Positions 52,513-61,886 of a stretch of DNA of 64,000 nucleotides are shown in pieces (within the stretch, counting starts at the first letter, position 1; each line of letters opens with the position of its first letter). Made by a program: the position numbers and the translations under genes. The notes beneath the pieces are model-generated. The model saw only the letters and a program-made list of their open reading frames with translations. It did no database searches and was not told the DNA's origin. Where the stretch lies: assembly GCF_000222305.1 (NCBI RefSeq), contig NC_015921.1, positions 682,001 through 746,000 on the forward strand, in the 5' to 3' direction. This stretch comes from Borreliella bissettiae DN127. Lineage in GTDB: Bacteria > Spirochaetota > Spirochaetia > Borreliales > Borreliaceae.

Positions 52513-52761
52513 ATGAAAGAGTATGGGAATGAGATTGAGCTTATAGAGTTTATAGTAAAGTCTCTTGTAGATAAAGAAGATGAAGTGAAACTAAATGTAA
52601 TTGAGGGAGAAAAATCAACTATTTTGGAATTAAGGGTTTCTCAAAGCGATGTAGGTAAGATAATAGGAAGACGGGGGCGTATTGCACGAGCTATTAGAAC
52701 TTTACTTGGAGCGTGTGCTGCTAAAACCAATAGGCGAGTGCAACTCGAAATTTTAGATTAA
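52513..52761 (+). CDS. khpA: KH-domain RNA-binding protein KhpA
   Basis: An 82-residue single KH domain with the RNA loop GKIIGRRGRIARAIR. The family (KhpA/YlqC) binds RNA, usually with KhpB. Its place between rpsP and rimM is conserved in many bacteria. Confidence 0.93.
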   Translation: MKEYGNEIELIEFIVKSLVDKEDEVKLNVIEGEKSTILELRVSQSDVGKIIGRRGRIARAIRTLLGACAAKTNRRVQLEILD

Positions 52762-52764
52762 TTT

Positions 52765-53265
52765 ATGTTTATTAAAGGCGTTATATTATCGTCTTATGGA
52801 GTTAATGGGTATGCTAAGGTTAAAAGCATATCCAATAATTTTTGTGATTTTATTAATCTGAAAAATAATAAAGTGCTTTTAAAAAAAAACAATGCTTCTG
52901 ATATTGAAGTTAAAGTTGTAGATGTTAATGTAAGGGGCAATTCATTATTTTTAAAGTTTGAAGGAATTAATACCCCAGAGGCAGTTAAGCCGGTGATTGG
53001 TTTTGAATTGTGGGTTGATGATTCTCTTGCATCGAGTTTAAAAAAAGGTGAATATTACTTAGGAAAGCTTATTGGCTATTCTATTGTTAATAACAATAAA
53101 AAACTAGGAGAAGTTGTAGCTTTCTTTGAATATTTAAATAATGTATTTCTTGAGGTTAGAGTGGGTATTAAATTTTTCTTTATTCCCTTTTTAAGCATTT
53201 ATATTGGAGATATAAATGCTAAAGAAAAAACAATTGAGCTTAAGGTTTTAGATCTTTTAAAATGA
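52765..53265 (+). CDS. rimM: Ribosome maturation factor RimM
   Basis: A 166-residue RimM with an N-terminal domain (residues 1-85; GVILSSYGVNGYAKVKS) and a PRC-barrel (EYYLGKLIGYSIV). It helps mature the 30S head. It overlaps trmD by 4 bases. Confidence 0.94.
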   Translation: MFIKGVILSSYGVNGYAKVKSISNNFCDFINLKNNKVLLKKNNASDIEVKVVDVNVRGNSLFLKFEGINTPEAVKPVIGFELWVDDSLASSLKKGEYYLGKLIGYSIVNNNKKLGEVVAFFEYLNNVFLEVRVGIKFFFIPFLSIYIGDINAKEKTIELKVLDLLK

Positions 53266-53981
53266 AATTTACAGTTTTATCCCTTTTCCCAGCAATAATT
53301 AAACCATTTTTTGAAAATTCAATAATGAAAAAGGCTATTGACAAGGGAATAGTAAGTTTTGAGCTTGTTGATGTTAGGGATTTTTCAAAAGATAAGCATA
53401 AAAGATGTGATGATTTGCCTTACGGAGGCGGTGCTGGAATGGTATTGAAGGCTGAACCTCTTTCTTTTGCTCTTGAGCATGTAGAAGCTGTCAATAAAAC
53501 AACAATATTCTTAAGTCCTTCTGGAATAAAGTATACCCAAGAGTTGGCGTATTCCTTGTCAAAAAAAGAAGAAATTGTTATAATTTGTGGAAGATATGAA
53601 GGAATTGATCAGCGTATTATAGATTTGTATGTTGATTTTGAGATTTCTATTGGAGATTATGTTTTATCTTCAGGAGAGATTTCAGCTCTTGTTTTAATAG
53701 ATAGTGTATATAGGCTTTTAGATGGAGTAATAAATCCTAATTCTTTATTAGAAGAATCATTTGGTGTAAAAAATGGATTGCTTGAATATCCTCATTATAC
53801 CAGGCCCTATGATTTTAAGGGGGCAAAGGTTCCAGAAGTTCTTGTTTCGGGGCATCATGAAAATATAAAGAAGTGGAGACTTGTTAAAGCTAGAGAAAAA
53901 ACTAAGAAAAATAGATATGATTTATACCTTAAATATTTAGAGATAATAGGAGAAGATAATGGATTTGATAAGAAAAATTGA
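53262..53981 (+). CDS. trmD: tRNA (guanine-N1)-methyltransferase TrmD
   Basis: A 239-residue TrmD with the knotted SAM site ([31 protein letters not shown]) and PYGGGAGMV. It makes m1G37 in tRNAs. It overlaps rplS by 23 bases. Confidence 0.98.
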   Translation: MKFTVLSLFPAIIKPFFENSIMKKAIDKGIVSFELVDVRDFSKDKHKRCDDLPYGGGAGMVLKAEPLSFALEHVEAVNKTTIFLSPSGIKYTQELAYSLSKKEEIVIICGRYEGIDQRIIDLYVDFEISIGDYVLSSGEISALVLIDSVYRLLDGVINPNSLLEESFGVKNGLLEYPHYTRPYDFKGAKVPEVLVSGHHENIKKWRLVKAREKTKKNRYDLYLKYLEIIGEDNGFDKKN

Positions 53982-54324
53982 GGCTCAGAATAAGAAAAAT
54001 GAGGCTTTTGTTTTTAATGTGGGAGATACTGTGAGGGTTTTTTATAAAATTATTGAAGGTAGTAATGAAAGGTTGCAGAGTTTTGAAGGGATTGTTATTG
54101 CTTTTCAAAACAAGGGAATTAGCAAAACATTTTTGGTTAGAAAAATTTCCTCAGGAATAGGTGTTGAAAAAATTTTTCCAGTATATTCTCCTATTATAGA
54201 AAAGGTTGAAGTTTTAAGAAAAGGAAAGGTTAGAAGGGCAAAGCTTTATTATATGAGGAATAGAATTGGTAAAGCTGCTATGAAGATAAAGGAGCGTCTT
54301 AATATTAAAAAAGTTAAGCATTAA
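53959..54324 (+). CDS. rplS: Ribosomal protein L19
   Basis: A 121-residue bL19 ([33 protein letters not shown]). It forms the 30S-50S interface. It ends the operon. Confidence 0.98.
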   Translation: MDLIRKIEAQNKKNEAFVFNVGDTVRVFYKIIEGSNERLQSFEGIVIAFQNKGISKTFLVRKISSGIGVEKIFPVYSPIIEKVEVLRKGKVRRAKLYYMRNRIGKAAMKIKERLNIKKVKH

Positions 54325-54694
54325 GTTTTTAATTATTTTAAATTTTTTAGCAAATTAAGTCATAAGATGAATCAAATTAGATTGAGATTAAGAATTATTT
54401 TTGATTGATCTTTTGTTTTGTGAATTTTTATTCAATATTTAGTAAGATTTTTACTGCTTTAAGAAATAATTTGGGCAAGTTTGGTTGTGTATTAATTCTA
54501 ATTAAGAACATTGATTAACCATTCTTATTAAATTTCAATATAAATTTAATTGTACCTTGGTCTTTAAAAAGCTAAAGATTTAAAATTTCGATTTTTTGAA
54601 AAACTTTTAAGCTATGTGAATGATTTTGTTCTTAAATATTTGTTTTTAGTTTTATGCAGAGTAAATATTTATTCTGTAGTTAAGGGGGTTGATT
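54325..54694 (+). other. 370-bp region without a gene between rplS and the next gene
   Basis: A+T-rich DNA with no convincing frame. TTGGTC (54557-54562) and TAAAAT (54581-54586), 18 bases apart, could be a promoter. RNase P, SRP and tmRNA signatures were looked for by eye and not seen. Short inverted repeats are present but weak. Confidence 0.4.
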
Positions 54695-55234
54695 TTGAAA
54701 TATACTCAAAGTAAGTTTAAGAGTAGTAATTTTCAGAAACACAATAAACGTTTTTATGGTTTTAAGAATAAAAGATTAAATTCTGAGAGCAAAAGTCAAA
54801 ATGTTGCCCCAATAAATAGTTTTAATAATAAATCGGCTGTTTTGAATACAGATAAACAAAATTTTTTTAAAGGTAAGTTTAGAAGAAAAAGTATAAAATT
54901 TAGAACAAGGATAAATCTTGATATTGCTTGTGCTATTTGTGAAAAAAAAATAAATGATATTGTTTGTAGTATGTCTTTAAAGATTGAAAATGAAGATAAA
55001 CCTGTTCATTTTGATTGTGTTATCAATAAATTAACAGTTGAAAATAATCTTTCAAGTAATGAAAAATTGGTTTATAGAGGTGCTGGTAAATTTTTTATTG
55101 TGGATACATCTTCTAGAGGGGAATATTTATATTTCAAAATTATTAAAGAAATTGAATTTGAAAATTTAGAAGAGCAGCCAATATGGCGTAAAAAAATTCT
55201 TAAAGATATTAATAGAGGGTTTAGGCTTTCTTGA
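54695..55234 (+). CDS. Hypothetical protein with CxxC motif
   Basis: A 179-residue protein from TTG 54695, 6 bases after AAGGGGG. The first 75 residues are basic and Asn/Lys/Ser-rich, probably disordered. The rest has CAIC...CSMSL...HFDC, a possible zinc site (Cys/His-rich knuckle). No known family. It ends 1 base before coaD. Confidence 0.75.
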   Translation: MKYTQSKFKSSNFQKHNKRFYGFKNKRLNSESKSQNVAPINSFNNKSAVLNTDKQNFFKGKFRRKSIKFRTRINLDIACAICEKKINDIVCSMSLKIENEDKPVHFDCVINKLTVENNLSSNEKLVYRGAGKFFIVDTSSRGEYLYFKIIKEIEFENLEEQPIWRKKILKDINRGFRLS

Positions 55235-55235
55235 T

Positions 55236-55727
55236 ATGAAGGTGGCAGTTTTTCCAGGATCTTTTGATCCAATTACTTGGGGCCATATTGATTTAATTAA
55301 AAGATCTTTGGCTATTTTTGATAAAGTTGTTGTTTTAGTAGCTAAAAATAAATCAAAAAAATATTTGCTAAGTGATGTTGAGAGGTTTAGTCTTACAAAA
55401 GAAGTTGTCGCATCTTTAAATTTTTCAAATGTACTTGTAGATAGGTATAGCGGGTTTATTGTTGATTATGCATTAATTAATTCTATTAAATTTATTGTTA
55501 GGGGAATTAGGGCTTTTAATGATTTTGATATAGAGTTTGAAAGATATCTTGTTAATAATAAGTTAAATTTTAAAATTGATACTATATTTTTACCAAGTAG
55601 TGCAGAACATTTATATGTAAGGTCAGATTTTGTAAAGGAATTAATGAGCAAAAAGGATGTTGATCTTTCTAATTTTGTTCCAGAATTGGTGTTTAATAGA
55701 TTAAAATCTAAGTTTATTGACAAATGA
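55236..55727 (+). CDS. coaD: Phosphopantetheine adenylyltransferase
   Basis: A 163-residue CoaD with [16 protein letters not shown] (TxGH nucleotidyl motif) and [11 protein letters not shown]. It catalyses the penultimate CoA step. The intact motifs and length leave little doubt. Confidence 0.96.
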   Translation: MKVAVFPGSFDPITWGHIDLIKRSLAIFDKVVVLVAKNKSKKYLLSDVERFSLTKEVVASLNFSNVLVDRYSGFIVDYALINSIKFIVRGIRAFNDFDIEFERYLVNNKLNFKIDTIFLPSSAEHLYVRSDFVKELMSKKDVDLSNFVPELVFNRLKSKFIDK

Positions 55728-55790
55728 CTTGGTTAATATATATATTATTAAGATAATTTAATGTAGTTTAAAAGTAGTTAGGAGAAAATA

Positions 55791-55973
55791 ATGGCTGTTC
55801 CAAAATTTAAGCCTTCAAAATCTAGAAGTAGAACAAGGCGTAGCATAAATATGAGAAAGAAAATTCCGCAATTTCAAGAATGTTTTAATTGTGGGAATCT
55901 TGGAGTGAGACATAGGATTTGTTTAAAATGTGGATATTATAGGAATAACCAATATCTAGAAATAGGTTTGTAG
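55791..55973 (+). CDS. rpmF: Ribosomal protein L32
   Basis: A 60-residue bL32 with [12 protein letters not shown] and a zinc motif (CFNCGN...CLKCGYY). AGGAG precedes the ATG. It is followed by acpP, as in many bacteria. Confidence 0.98.
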
Positions 55974-55996
55974 CTTGTAGTAAGGAAGGTGTATTC

Positions 55997-56239
55997 ATGG
56001 ATAATGATGAAATTTTTAGCAAGGTTAGGTCTATTATATCTGAGCAACTTGATAAAAAAGAAGATGAAATTACTATAGACTCTAGATTTGTTGAGGATCT
56101 TAATGCAGATAGTTTAGATATTTATGAGCTTTTGTATTTGCTTGAAGAGGCCTTTGATGATAAGATTCCAGAGAACGAAGCCAATGAATTTGAGACGGTA
56201 GGCGATGTTGTTAATTTTATTAAAAAGAGAAAAGGTTGA
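55997..56239 (+). CDS. acpP: Acyl carrier protein
   Basis: An 80-residue ACP with the phosphopantetheine Ser in [11 protein letters not shown]. Borrelia has limited lipid synthesis, so its partners may be few. The stop (TGA) overlaps the rnc ATG (ATGA-type). Confidence 0.97.
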
Positions 56240-56976
56240 TGAAAAAAAATTCTTCCGATTTTTGTTTGAGTAGTGAAAGAAAAGCTCAATTAAGTGAATT
56301 TTTAGAAAATTTGAGCATTAATTTTAGTGATTTTGATTTATTAAATACAGCATTGAGTCATTCGTCGTATTCTAATGAGTTGGATCAAAAATCCAGCAAT
56401 AATGAGAGATTAGAGTTTTTGGGAGATTCTGTGCTTAATTTAATTATTACAGATCATCTTTATAAAACTTATCCAAATAAAAGTGAAGGAGAGCTCAGTA
56501 AGGCTAGATCTTATATTGTTAGTGAAGATTCTTTGTCTAATATTGCTAGAGAGATTAATCTTGGTTCTTACATTTTACTTGGCAGAGGAGAGGAGAGTAA
56601 TGATGGTCGAAACAAAAAAGGCATTCTTGCAGATGCTATTGAAGCCTTTGTAGGCGCTATTTATCTTGATAGTGGATTTTCAAGAGCAACAGAATTTGTG
56701 GTTGGGCTTTTTGACATGTATATAAGATTGATGTTTAATAGGGGTGATTTTAAAGATTATAAGAGTTTGTTGCAAGAATATGTTCAAAAGAAATACAAAA
56801 TCTCACCAAGTTATAAGCTAGACAAGGAAATAGGCCCAGACCATGATAAGGTTTTTTGCGTTGAACTTTATGTTGGAGAAAATTTTATATCAAACGGGAA
56901 GGGTAAATCTAAAAAAGAAGCCGAAATGAGAGCGGCCGAAGTAGCTTTAAAAGCTATGGAAAATATTAACCTTTAA
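56239..56976 (+). CDS. rnc: Ribonuclease III
   Basis: A 245-residue RNase III with [11 protein letters not shown] (catalytic acidic motif) and a C-terminal dsRNA-binding domain ([18 protein letters not shown]). It processes rRNA and structured RNA. ATG 56239 is used; an upstream TTG at 56236 is in frame. It overlaps the convergent papS-like gene by 30 bases. Confidence 0.96.
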   Translation: MKKNSSDFCLSSERKAQLSEFLENLSINFSDFDLLNTALSHSSYSNELDQKSSNNERLEFLGDSVLNLIITDHLYKTYPNKSEGELSKARSYIVSEDSLSNIAREINLGSYILLGRGEESNDGRNKKGILADAIEAFVGAIYLDSGFSRATEFVVGLFDMYIRLMFNRGDFKDYKSLLQEYVQKKYKISPSYKLDKEIGPDHDKVFCVELYVGENFISNGKGKSKKEAEMRAAEVALKAMENINL

Positions 56977-58179
56977 AGTTTTAATTTTTTTCATAAGATA
57001 ATTTTTAGTATTAAGCTTGGGATTTTCAATTACGCAGCTTAGTAATATGTTTAAAATTTTACCTATATTTTTATTGTCTATTTGTTTTAGATTTTGTATG
57101 TCTTTTCCATTTATTTTCAAATCTTTTAAAGATAGAGGATTTTTTAACAATTTTTTTCTTTTTATATTTTTTATTATAAATAAATATTTTTTCTTTTTTC
57201 CTTTGAGTGCTTTATATATGTCAATTATTTCCTTATAATGTTCTCTTGTGCTCTTGCTAAGTAAATGTCTAATATCACTTAATTTTTTGACATTAAAAAT
57301 ATTGTTATTATCGATTATGCTTCTATAAAATAAAATTAGCTTAATTTCTTTATTTGAGAATTTAAGTAAAGTTAATTTTTCCTTTAGTTCTTTTATAGGT
57401 TTTTTAATTGTCAATATTGTGATTGCCTTTAAATAAAATTTGTCTTTATCAAGTAGGGCAGTTTTTTTGATTAATTTTGTTTTTATTTCTAGATTGAAAA
57501 AATTCTTAAAAAAATTGACTTTTTTAAGATAATAAATTCCTTTTTGTATGTTTGTGCCTTCTAGCAATTTGTGAAATTCATTTTTTATTCTTTCTTTTGA
57601 AATTATTAAAATATTTTCTTTTTTATATTTCATTGAAATTAAAGTATTTTTTTCAATGTTAAAATTAAGGGTGGATGAAAATCTTGCTGCTCTAAGTATT
57701 CTAAGAGCATCTTCTTCAAATCTTTTATTTGGATTTCCTATGCATCTTATTATTCTCTTATTAAGGTCTTTCCCCCCGCCATAGCAGTCTATTATGTTGA
57801 AGCTGAAAATATTCATTGCAATTGCATTAATTGTAAAATCTCTTCTTTCAAGATCTTTAGTTAAATTTTTAGTGTATTCTACTTGTTTAGGAGCTCTGTT
57901 ATTTTCATATTCTTTTTCTATTCTGTATGTTGTTATTTCAAAGACTTTTTTATTAAAAATAATACCAATTGTTCCATGTTTTATTCCTGTTTTAATGTTG
58001 TTTGGGAATAATGTTATTATTTCTTCAGGAGTTGCATTTGTTGCAAAATCAAAATCGTAAGGTTGCTTATTAAGTAGCAAGTCTCTTAAAGCGCCTCCAA
58101 CCAGATAAAATTCATAGTTGTTTTTTTTAAATATTTTGCCAATTTTAATTATATTTTGAGTATCTTTGCCTAGATTCAT
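56947..58179 (-). CDS. tRNA nucleotidyltransferase / poly(A) polymerase family protein
   Basis: A 410-residue class II nucleotidyltransferase with [17 protein letters not shown] (catalytic Asp pair) and [12 protein letters not shown]. It was labelled poly(A) polymerase in early annotation, but the three tRNA genes here lack an encoded CCA, so a CCA-adding enzyme is needed and this is a good candidate. The C-terminal half is Lys/Ile-rich, as usual for the family in A+T-rich genomes. Confidence 0.88.
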   Translation of the reverse strand: MNLGKDTQNIIKIGKIFKKNNYEFYLVGGALRDLLLNKQPYDFDFATNATPEEIITLFPNNIKTGIKHGTIGIIFNKKVFEITTYRIEKEYENNRAPKQVEYTKNLTKDLERRDFTINAIAMNIFSFNIIDCYGGGKDLNKRIIRCIGNPNKRFEEDALRILRAARFSSTLNFNIEKNTLISMKYKKENILIISKERIKNEFHKLLEGTNIQKGIYYLKKVNFFKNFFNLEIKTKLIKKTALLDKDKFYLKAITILTIKKPIKELKEKLTLLKFSNKEIKLILFYRSIIDNNNIFNVKKLSDIRHLLSKSTREHYKEIIDIYKALKGKKKKYLFIIKNIKRKKLLKNPLSLKDLKINGKDIQNLKQIDNKNIGKILNILLSCVIENPKLNTKNYLMKKIKTLKVNIFHSF

Positions 58180-58292
58180 ATAAAATTATATTATAGTGTA
58201 AATATTTTTTTTCTAAAATTGATTTACAATTTTAATTTATTTGAAGTATGTTATAAATAATGCTTTATTTTAAATGGTTTTATTGGGGTTTT

Positions 58293-60065
58293 ATGAGTGG
58301 TAATAATAACAATAGTGTATACAATTCTATAGGTCAACTTTCAAAAGAGACTAAAAATAGGTTGGTGAATGATATAAAAAAAAGCTTAGGTTTGAATTCT
58401 TCCGATTTTGTTTTACCCAATAGTAACAATGAGCCTTATGTTGATTCTCAGCTTGAAAAATTTCTTTCGGGGCGTTTAATGGAAGAATCATTTCTTATTA
58501 GAATGTGGTTAACTATTTTAAATTTTTTTCAGAAAGATAAAAGTAAAGAAGATATTTATAAAGCTTATGTTATAAAAAATCTAGAAAATCAAGTTAATGA
58601 AATGTGTAAAAATCCAGTAATAGATTTAAAGAGAGAATGTTTGCATATTGGTTTTGTAGAAATGTTTTTTAGTGTTTATCGATATTCAATGGAATTGAAA
58701 GAATTTTTTAAGAAATTGGAAAAAGGTGGCATTATTGTTGAGCAAACTATTTTAGAAATTATTCAAAGCAAAGTTCTTAATTCTAAAAAAAATTTGGAAG
58801 ATTTTTTAGATGAAGGCGAATATGAGCTTTTTTTGAAAAAAGAAAAAACTCAAAACGATTTAGAAGAATCTCTTAAAATCAAGATAAATGAGTATATTAA
58901 TTCTATTTCATCTAATACTTACAAAATTGTCTCTGATATGTTTGAGTTTTATTATGTTTTTAATAGTTTGGCGTTTTTCCCTTATAAATCTTTTTTTTCA
59001 TTTTTCAATGTAGATCTTTTAGATAACACTGACAATATTAGCATTGTTGACCTTGAGGTTGGATTTGGAACTAGCTTTTCAAGTGTTAGTAAGTATTTAA
59101 ATTCTTTTTTTGACATTTTGTATACATTAAAAGATATTGAGATAGATGAGGATATCATTAAAAGCATTATATCGAATTATTTTTCAATATCTGATGATAT
59201 TAGTAATTCAGAGATAATTTCAAGAGAAGATCATATATCTCGAGTAGAATACGTATTGAAAAATGTTTTATCGATTGTATCTAAAATTGTTGGCTTGTCA
59301 AGAACTTTACCTTATTTAGATGTTTTTAAAGTATATTGCAAAAACCCTGCTGCATCTCCTAAAAAATATGTACCTTTTTTTGATGTAAAAAATTTTTATG
59401 AGAACATTTTATTTTTAAATGTTATGGGTCAGGCTATTAAAAAGCATGAAAGTTCTTTAAAAGTTCTTGTGATCAAAGAAATAAAAAGTCTTGTTAGAGA
59501 TCCTGGGGTAGTTTTAAATTTAAAGGGTGAGATTTTTAATGAATTAAATGGCAGGTATAGTTTTAAAAAGTTATATTTTCTTAATGATTTTTTTAAAAAC
59601 ATATATGATATTAGAATAATGGAAGTTTTAAGAACTATAAATAATGTCGTATTAATTAATAATCATGATTTGAGAAATACATATGTTGACATTGAAAATA
59701 ATATTACTGCTTTGAAAAAAGAAATTTATAATATTTACTTTGAGATTGATTATAAAAATGAAGAGTTTGAAAGGTATAAAAGAGAGAATAAAATTGATGA
59801 CCCTTATAGGGAAAGGATTTTGAAGTGGTGCTCAAATGAATCAACTTCTATTGATAAAGTTTCAAATAGATTTGTGGATTATTTTATTGAGCTTAAAAAG
59901 AGATGTTTGGCTCTGTTGGAAAATCAGAATGTTTTTATTCGAAAATCTTTAACGGTTTCTTACAAATCAATGGTAAATGAAAATAAAACAATTACATTAG
60001 CTGATGTTATTGGTAATCTTTTGGAAATCATAAATCAGGCACTTTTTATAATAAAAAATTTATAA
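58293..60065 (+). CDS. Conserved hypothetical protein
   Basis: A large protein of about 590 residues (601 from ATG 58260). I favour ATG 58293 (MSGNNNN), after a GGGG stretch, since the 11 upstream residues are aromatic and unlike a signal. No signal peptide, no repeats and no motif recognised. Helical and Lys/Asn-rich. It is followed after 5 bases by a small membrane protein gene. Function unknown. Confidence 0.72.
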   Translation: MSGNNNNSVYNSIGQLSKETKNRLVNDIKKSLGLNSSDFVLPNSNNEPYVDSQLEKFLSGRLMEESFLIRMWLTILNFFQKDKSKEDIYKAYVIKNLENQVNEMCKNPVIDLKRECLHIGFVEMFFSVYRYSMELKEFFKKLEKGGIIVEQTILEIIQSKVLNSKKNLEDFLDEGEYELFLKKEKTQNDLEESLKIKINEYINSISSNTYKIVSDMFEFYYVFNSLAFFPYKSFFSFFNVDLLDNTDNISIVDLEVGFGTSFSSVSKYLNSFFDILYTLKDIEIDEDIIKSIISNYFSISDDISNSEIISREDHISRVEYVLKNVLSIVSKIVGLSRTLPYLDVFKVYCKNPAASPKKYVPFFDVKNFYENILFLNVMGQAIKKHESSLKVLVIKEIKSLVRDPGVVLNLKGEIFNELNGRYSFKKLYFLNDFFKNIYDIRIMEVLRTINNVVLINNHDLRNTYVDIENNITALKKEIYNIYFEIDYKNEEFERYKRENKIDDPYRERILKWCSNESTSIDKVSNRFVDYFIELKKRCLALLENQNVFIRKSLTVSYKSMVNENKTITLADVIGNLLEIINQALFIIKNL

Positions 60066-60070
60066 ATTTT

Positions 60071-60394
60071 ATGAAAGTTTTTAAAGTAAAAAATCTAAGA
60101 CGTTTTTCAAATTTTATTAGAATCTTGGTTATTGTATTGTTTTTAAATTCTTTATTGAGTTTATTTGTGTTTTTGGCTGGTTCTTACAATATTTTTGTTT
60201 ACAATTTTCAGAAATTCTATCTTGATCTTACTATTATTTTAAGCTCTGTTTCTTTTGGTCTTGAATCTACTAGGTTGATATTTTTTTATTTATTGAGAAA
60301 TAAAAAAATTAATTACTATTTAATTTTAATGTTTAGTTTTGTGATATTTTTTTGTGCTCTTGTTTTTAAAATTTTTCTTTCTGGCAACAAATAG
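60071..60394 (+). CDS. Small membrane protein
   Basis: A 107-residue protein with three hydrophobic helices (about 13-37, 51-72 and 80-103) and a basic N-terminus. No family recognised. It follows the large hypothetical gene directly and probably shares its transcript. Confidence 0.72.
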   Translation: MKVFKVKNLRRFSNFIRILVIVLFLNSLLSLFVFLAGSYNIFVYNFQKFYLDLTIILSSVSFGLESTRLIFFYLLRNKKINYYLILMFSFVIFFCALVFKIFLSGNK

Positions 60395-60434
60395 ATCAAA
60401 AAGAATATTGTATTAATTATTTATCATTATTCTA

Positions 60435-60461
60435 TTGACTAATGAATTTTATTTTTATAAA
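60435..60461 (+). promoter_or_regulatory. Putative promoter for the tRNA-Thr/tRNA-Tyr unit
   Basis: TTGACT (60435-60440) and TATAAA (60456-60461), spaced by 15 bases, just upstream of tRNA-Thr. The spacer is a little short but the hexamers are good. Confidence 0.5.
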
Positions 60462-60481
60462 CTAACTATTAGTTTATATTT

Positions 60482-60555
60482 GCCGACTTAGCTCAGCTGG
60501 CCAGAGCAGCGGTCTTGTAAACCGCAGGTCGTCGGTTCAAATCCGACAGTCGGCT
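60482..60555 (+). tRNA. tRNA-Thr (anticodon TGT)
   Basis: A 74-base cloverleaf with acceptor GCCGACT/AGTCGGC, anticodon loop CTTGTAA, T-loop TTCAAAT and no encoded CCA. Confidence 0.96.
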
Positions 60556-60559
60556 TTTA

Positions 60560-60641
60560 GGGGCGGTACCGAAGTGGTTAACCGGGGCAGACTGTAAATC
60601 TGTTGGCTTTGCCTACGTGGGTTCGAATCCCACCCTCCCCA
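60560..60641 (+). tRNA. tRNA-Tyr (anticodon GTA)
   Basis: An 82-base class II tRNA with a long variable arm (TGGCTTTGCCTAC), anticodon loop CTGTAAA, T-arm GTGGG/CCCAC and no CCA. The acceptor stem has one C-T mismatch at position 5. It starts 4 bases after tRNA-Thr, so the two are co-transcribed. Confidence 0.95.
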
Positions 60642-60773
60642 ATTTAGTGGGATTATAAGTGATTGCCTTTTTATAATTTTGATTATGATCTTTTAAATAT
60701 GTGATGTCGGTTCATTTTGGTGCTTGTATTTTTGTCTATTTAGAAAAGTTATTATTGGTTATAAAATATGATG

Positions 60774-60808
60774 TTAGCTACCAATTAAAAATTTTAATTG
60801 GTAGCTAA
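60774..60808 (+). repeat. Perfect 17-bp inverted repeat upstream of mltG
   Basis: Left arm 60774-60790 and right arm 60792-60808 are exact complements around a single base. It lies about 40 bases before the mltG start and 130 bases after tRNA-Tyr. There is no T-run after it. It may be an RNA hairpin that ends the tRNA transcript or a protein-binding palindrome. Confidence 0.7.
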
Positions 60809-60849
60809 AGTGTAATTAGTAAAAACTTTTGCTTAGCTAGGAGATTCTT

Positions 60850-61881
60850 GTGCTTATTAAAATAGGGAAAATATTTATTCTTTTCTTCTTTTTAGTATCT
60901 ATTTTGTCAATTTTTATATATTTCTTAAATTTATCTTCTTTAGCAAATGGCTTAGTTTATGAATTTAATGTTGAGAAAGGTTGGGGAGTTAAGAAAATAG
61001 CTAAGGAATTGAAAAAGCAAAAGTTAATTAAATCCGAACTGCTTCTTGTTTTTATTTCGTATATTTTAGGCAGTGATAAACAATTTAAAGAGGGAAGATA
61101 TTCAATCAATGGTGATCTTTCTACGTTTGAAATATATAAAGAATTTTTAAAGGGATCTTCTAATGTAAATATTGATGTTACAATACCTGAAGGGTATACT
61201 AGCAGAAGAATCGCTTTAAAGCTTAAAGAATTTTCTGTCATTGATGATGTTCAAGATTTTATTTTTTTAATCAATAATAAATCATTTATTTATGAGCTTG
61301 GATTTGATTACGATTCTCTTGAAGGATTTTTATTTCCAGATACTTATAAATTTTATAAGGGTATAGAAATAAAGAATGTAGTTCGTATGTTTGTTGATAA
61401 TTTTTTAAGTAAGCTTAAATCTATAGGCGTTGTTTTAAGTGATTATTCAAGTAAGGAGCTTTACAATAGGGTAATAATAGCATCTATTGTTGAACGCGAG
61501 TATAGGGTTAAAAGCGAAGCCCCAATAATGTCTTCAGTTTTTTATAATAGGATAAAATCTGGTATGGCATTACAATCCTGTGCCACTATTGAATATGTTA
61601 TTACAGAGGAGTTGGGACGAAGCCACCCTAAGAGAATTTATTTTTCAGATTTAGAGATAGATTCTCCTTATAATACATATATTAATAAAGGATATCCTCC
61701 CGCTCCAATTTCAAATGCCGGTATTATTTCGCTGCAAGCAGCTTTTTTCCCCAAAAATACGCAATATTTATTTTTTGTGATAAAAGACTCTAAGTTGGGC
61801 ACCCATCAATTTTCATCAGATTATTCTTCACATCTTTTAGGGGCAAAAGATTATATTAAAAATTTTATTACTAAGGATTGA
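60850..61881 (+). CDS. mltG: Endolytic transglycosylase MltG (YceG-like)
   Basis: A 343-residue protein from GTG after AGGAG. One N-terminal membrane helix (about residues 8-30), a LysM-like region, and the catalytic IASIVEREY (Glu) with YNTYINKGYPPAPISNAG, the YceG signature. It cleaves new peptidoglycan strands and sets glycan length. It overlaps the upstream stretch of dnaG by 4 bases in the open frame. Confidence 0.93.
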   Translation: MLIKIGKIFILFFFLVSILSIFIYFLNLSSLANGLVYEFNVEKGWGVKKIAKELKKQKLIKSELLLVFISYILGSDKQFKEGRYSINGDLSTFEIYKEFLKGSSNVNIDVTIPEGYTSRRIALKLKEFSVIDDVQDFIFLINNKSFIYELGFDYDSLEGFLFPDTYKFYKGIEIKNVVRMFVDNFLSKLKSIGVVLSDYSSKELYNRVIIASIVEREYRVKSEAPIMSSVFYNRIKSGMALQSCATIEYVITEELGRSHPKRIYFSDLEIDSPYNTYINKGYPPAPISNAGIISLQAAFFPKNTQYLFFVIKDSKLGTHQFSSDYSSHLLGAKDYIKNFITKD

Positions 61882-61886
61882 GAATT

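Noticed and set aside
54325..54694. RNase P RNA or another large structural RNA in the gap after rplS
   Set aside because: Conserved RNase P core elements are not seen, and the DNA is uniformly A+T-rich.
60642..60849. Coding or RNA gene between tRNA-Tyr and mltG
   Set aside because: No open frame with a ribosome site; only the 17-bp inverted repeat stands out.
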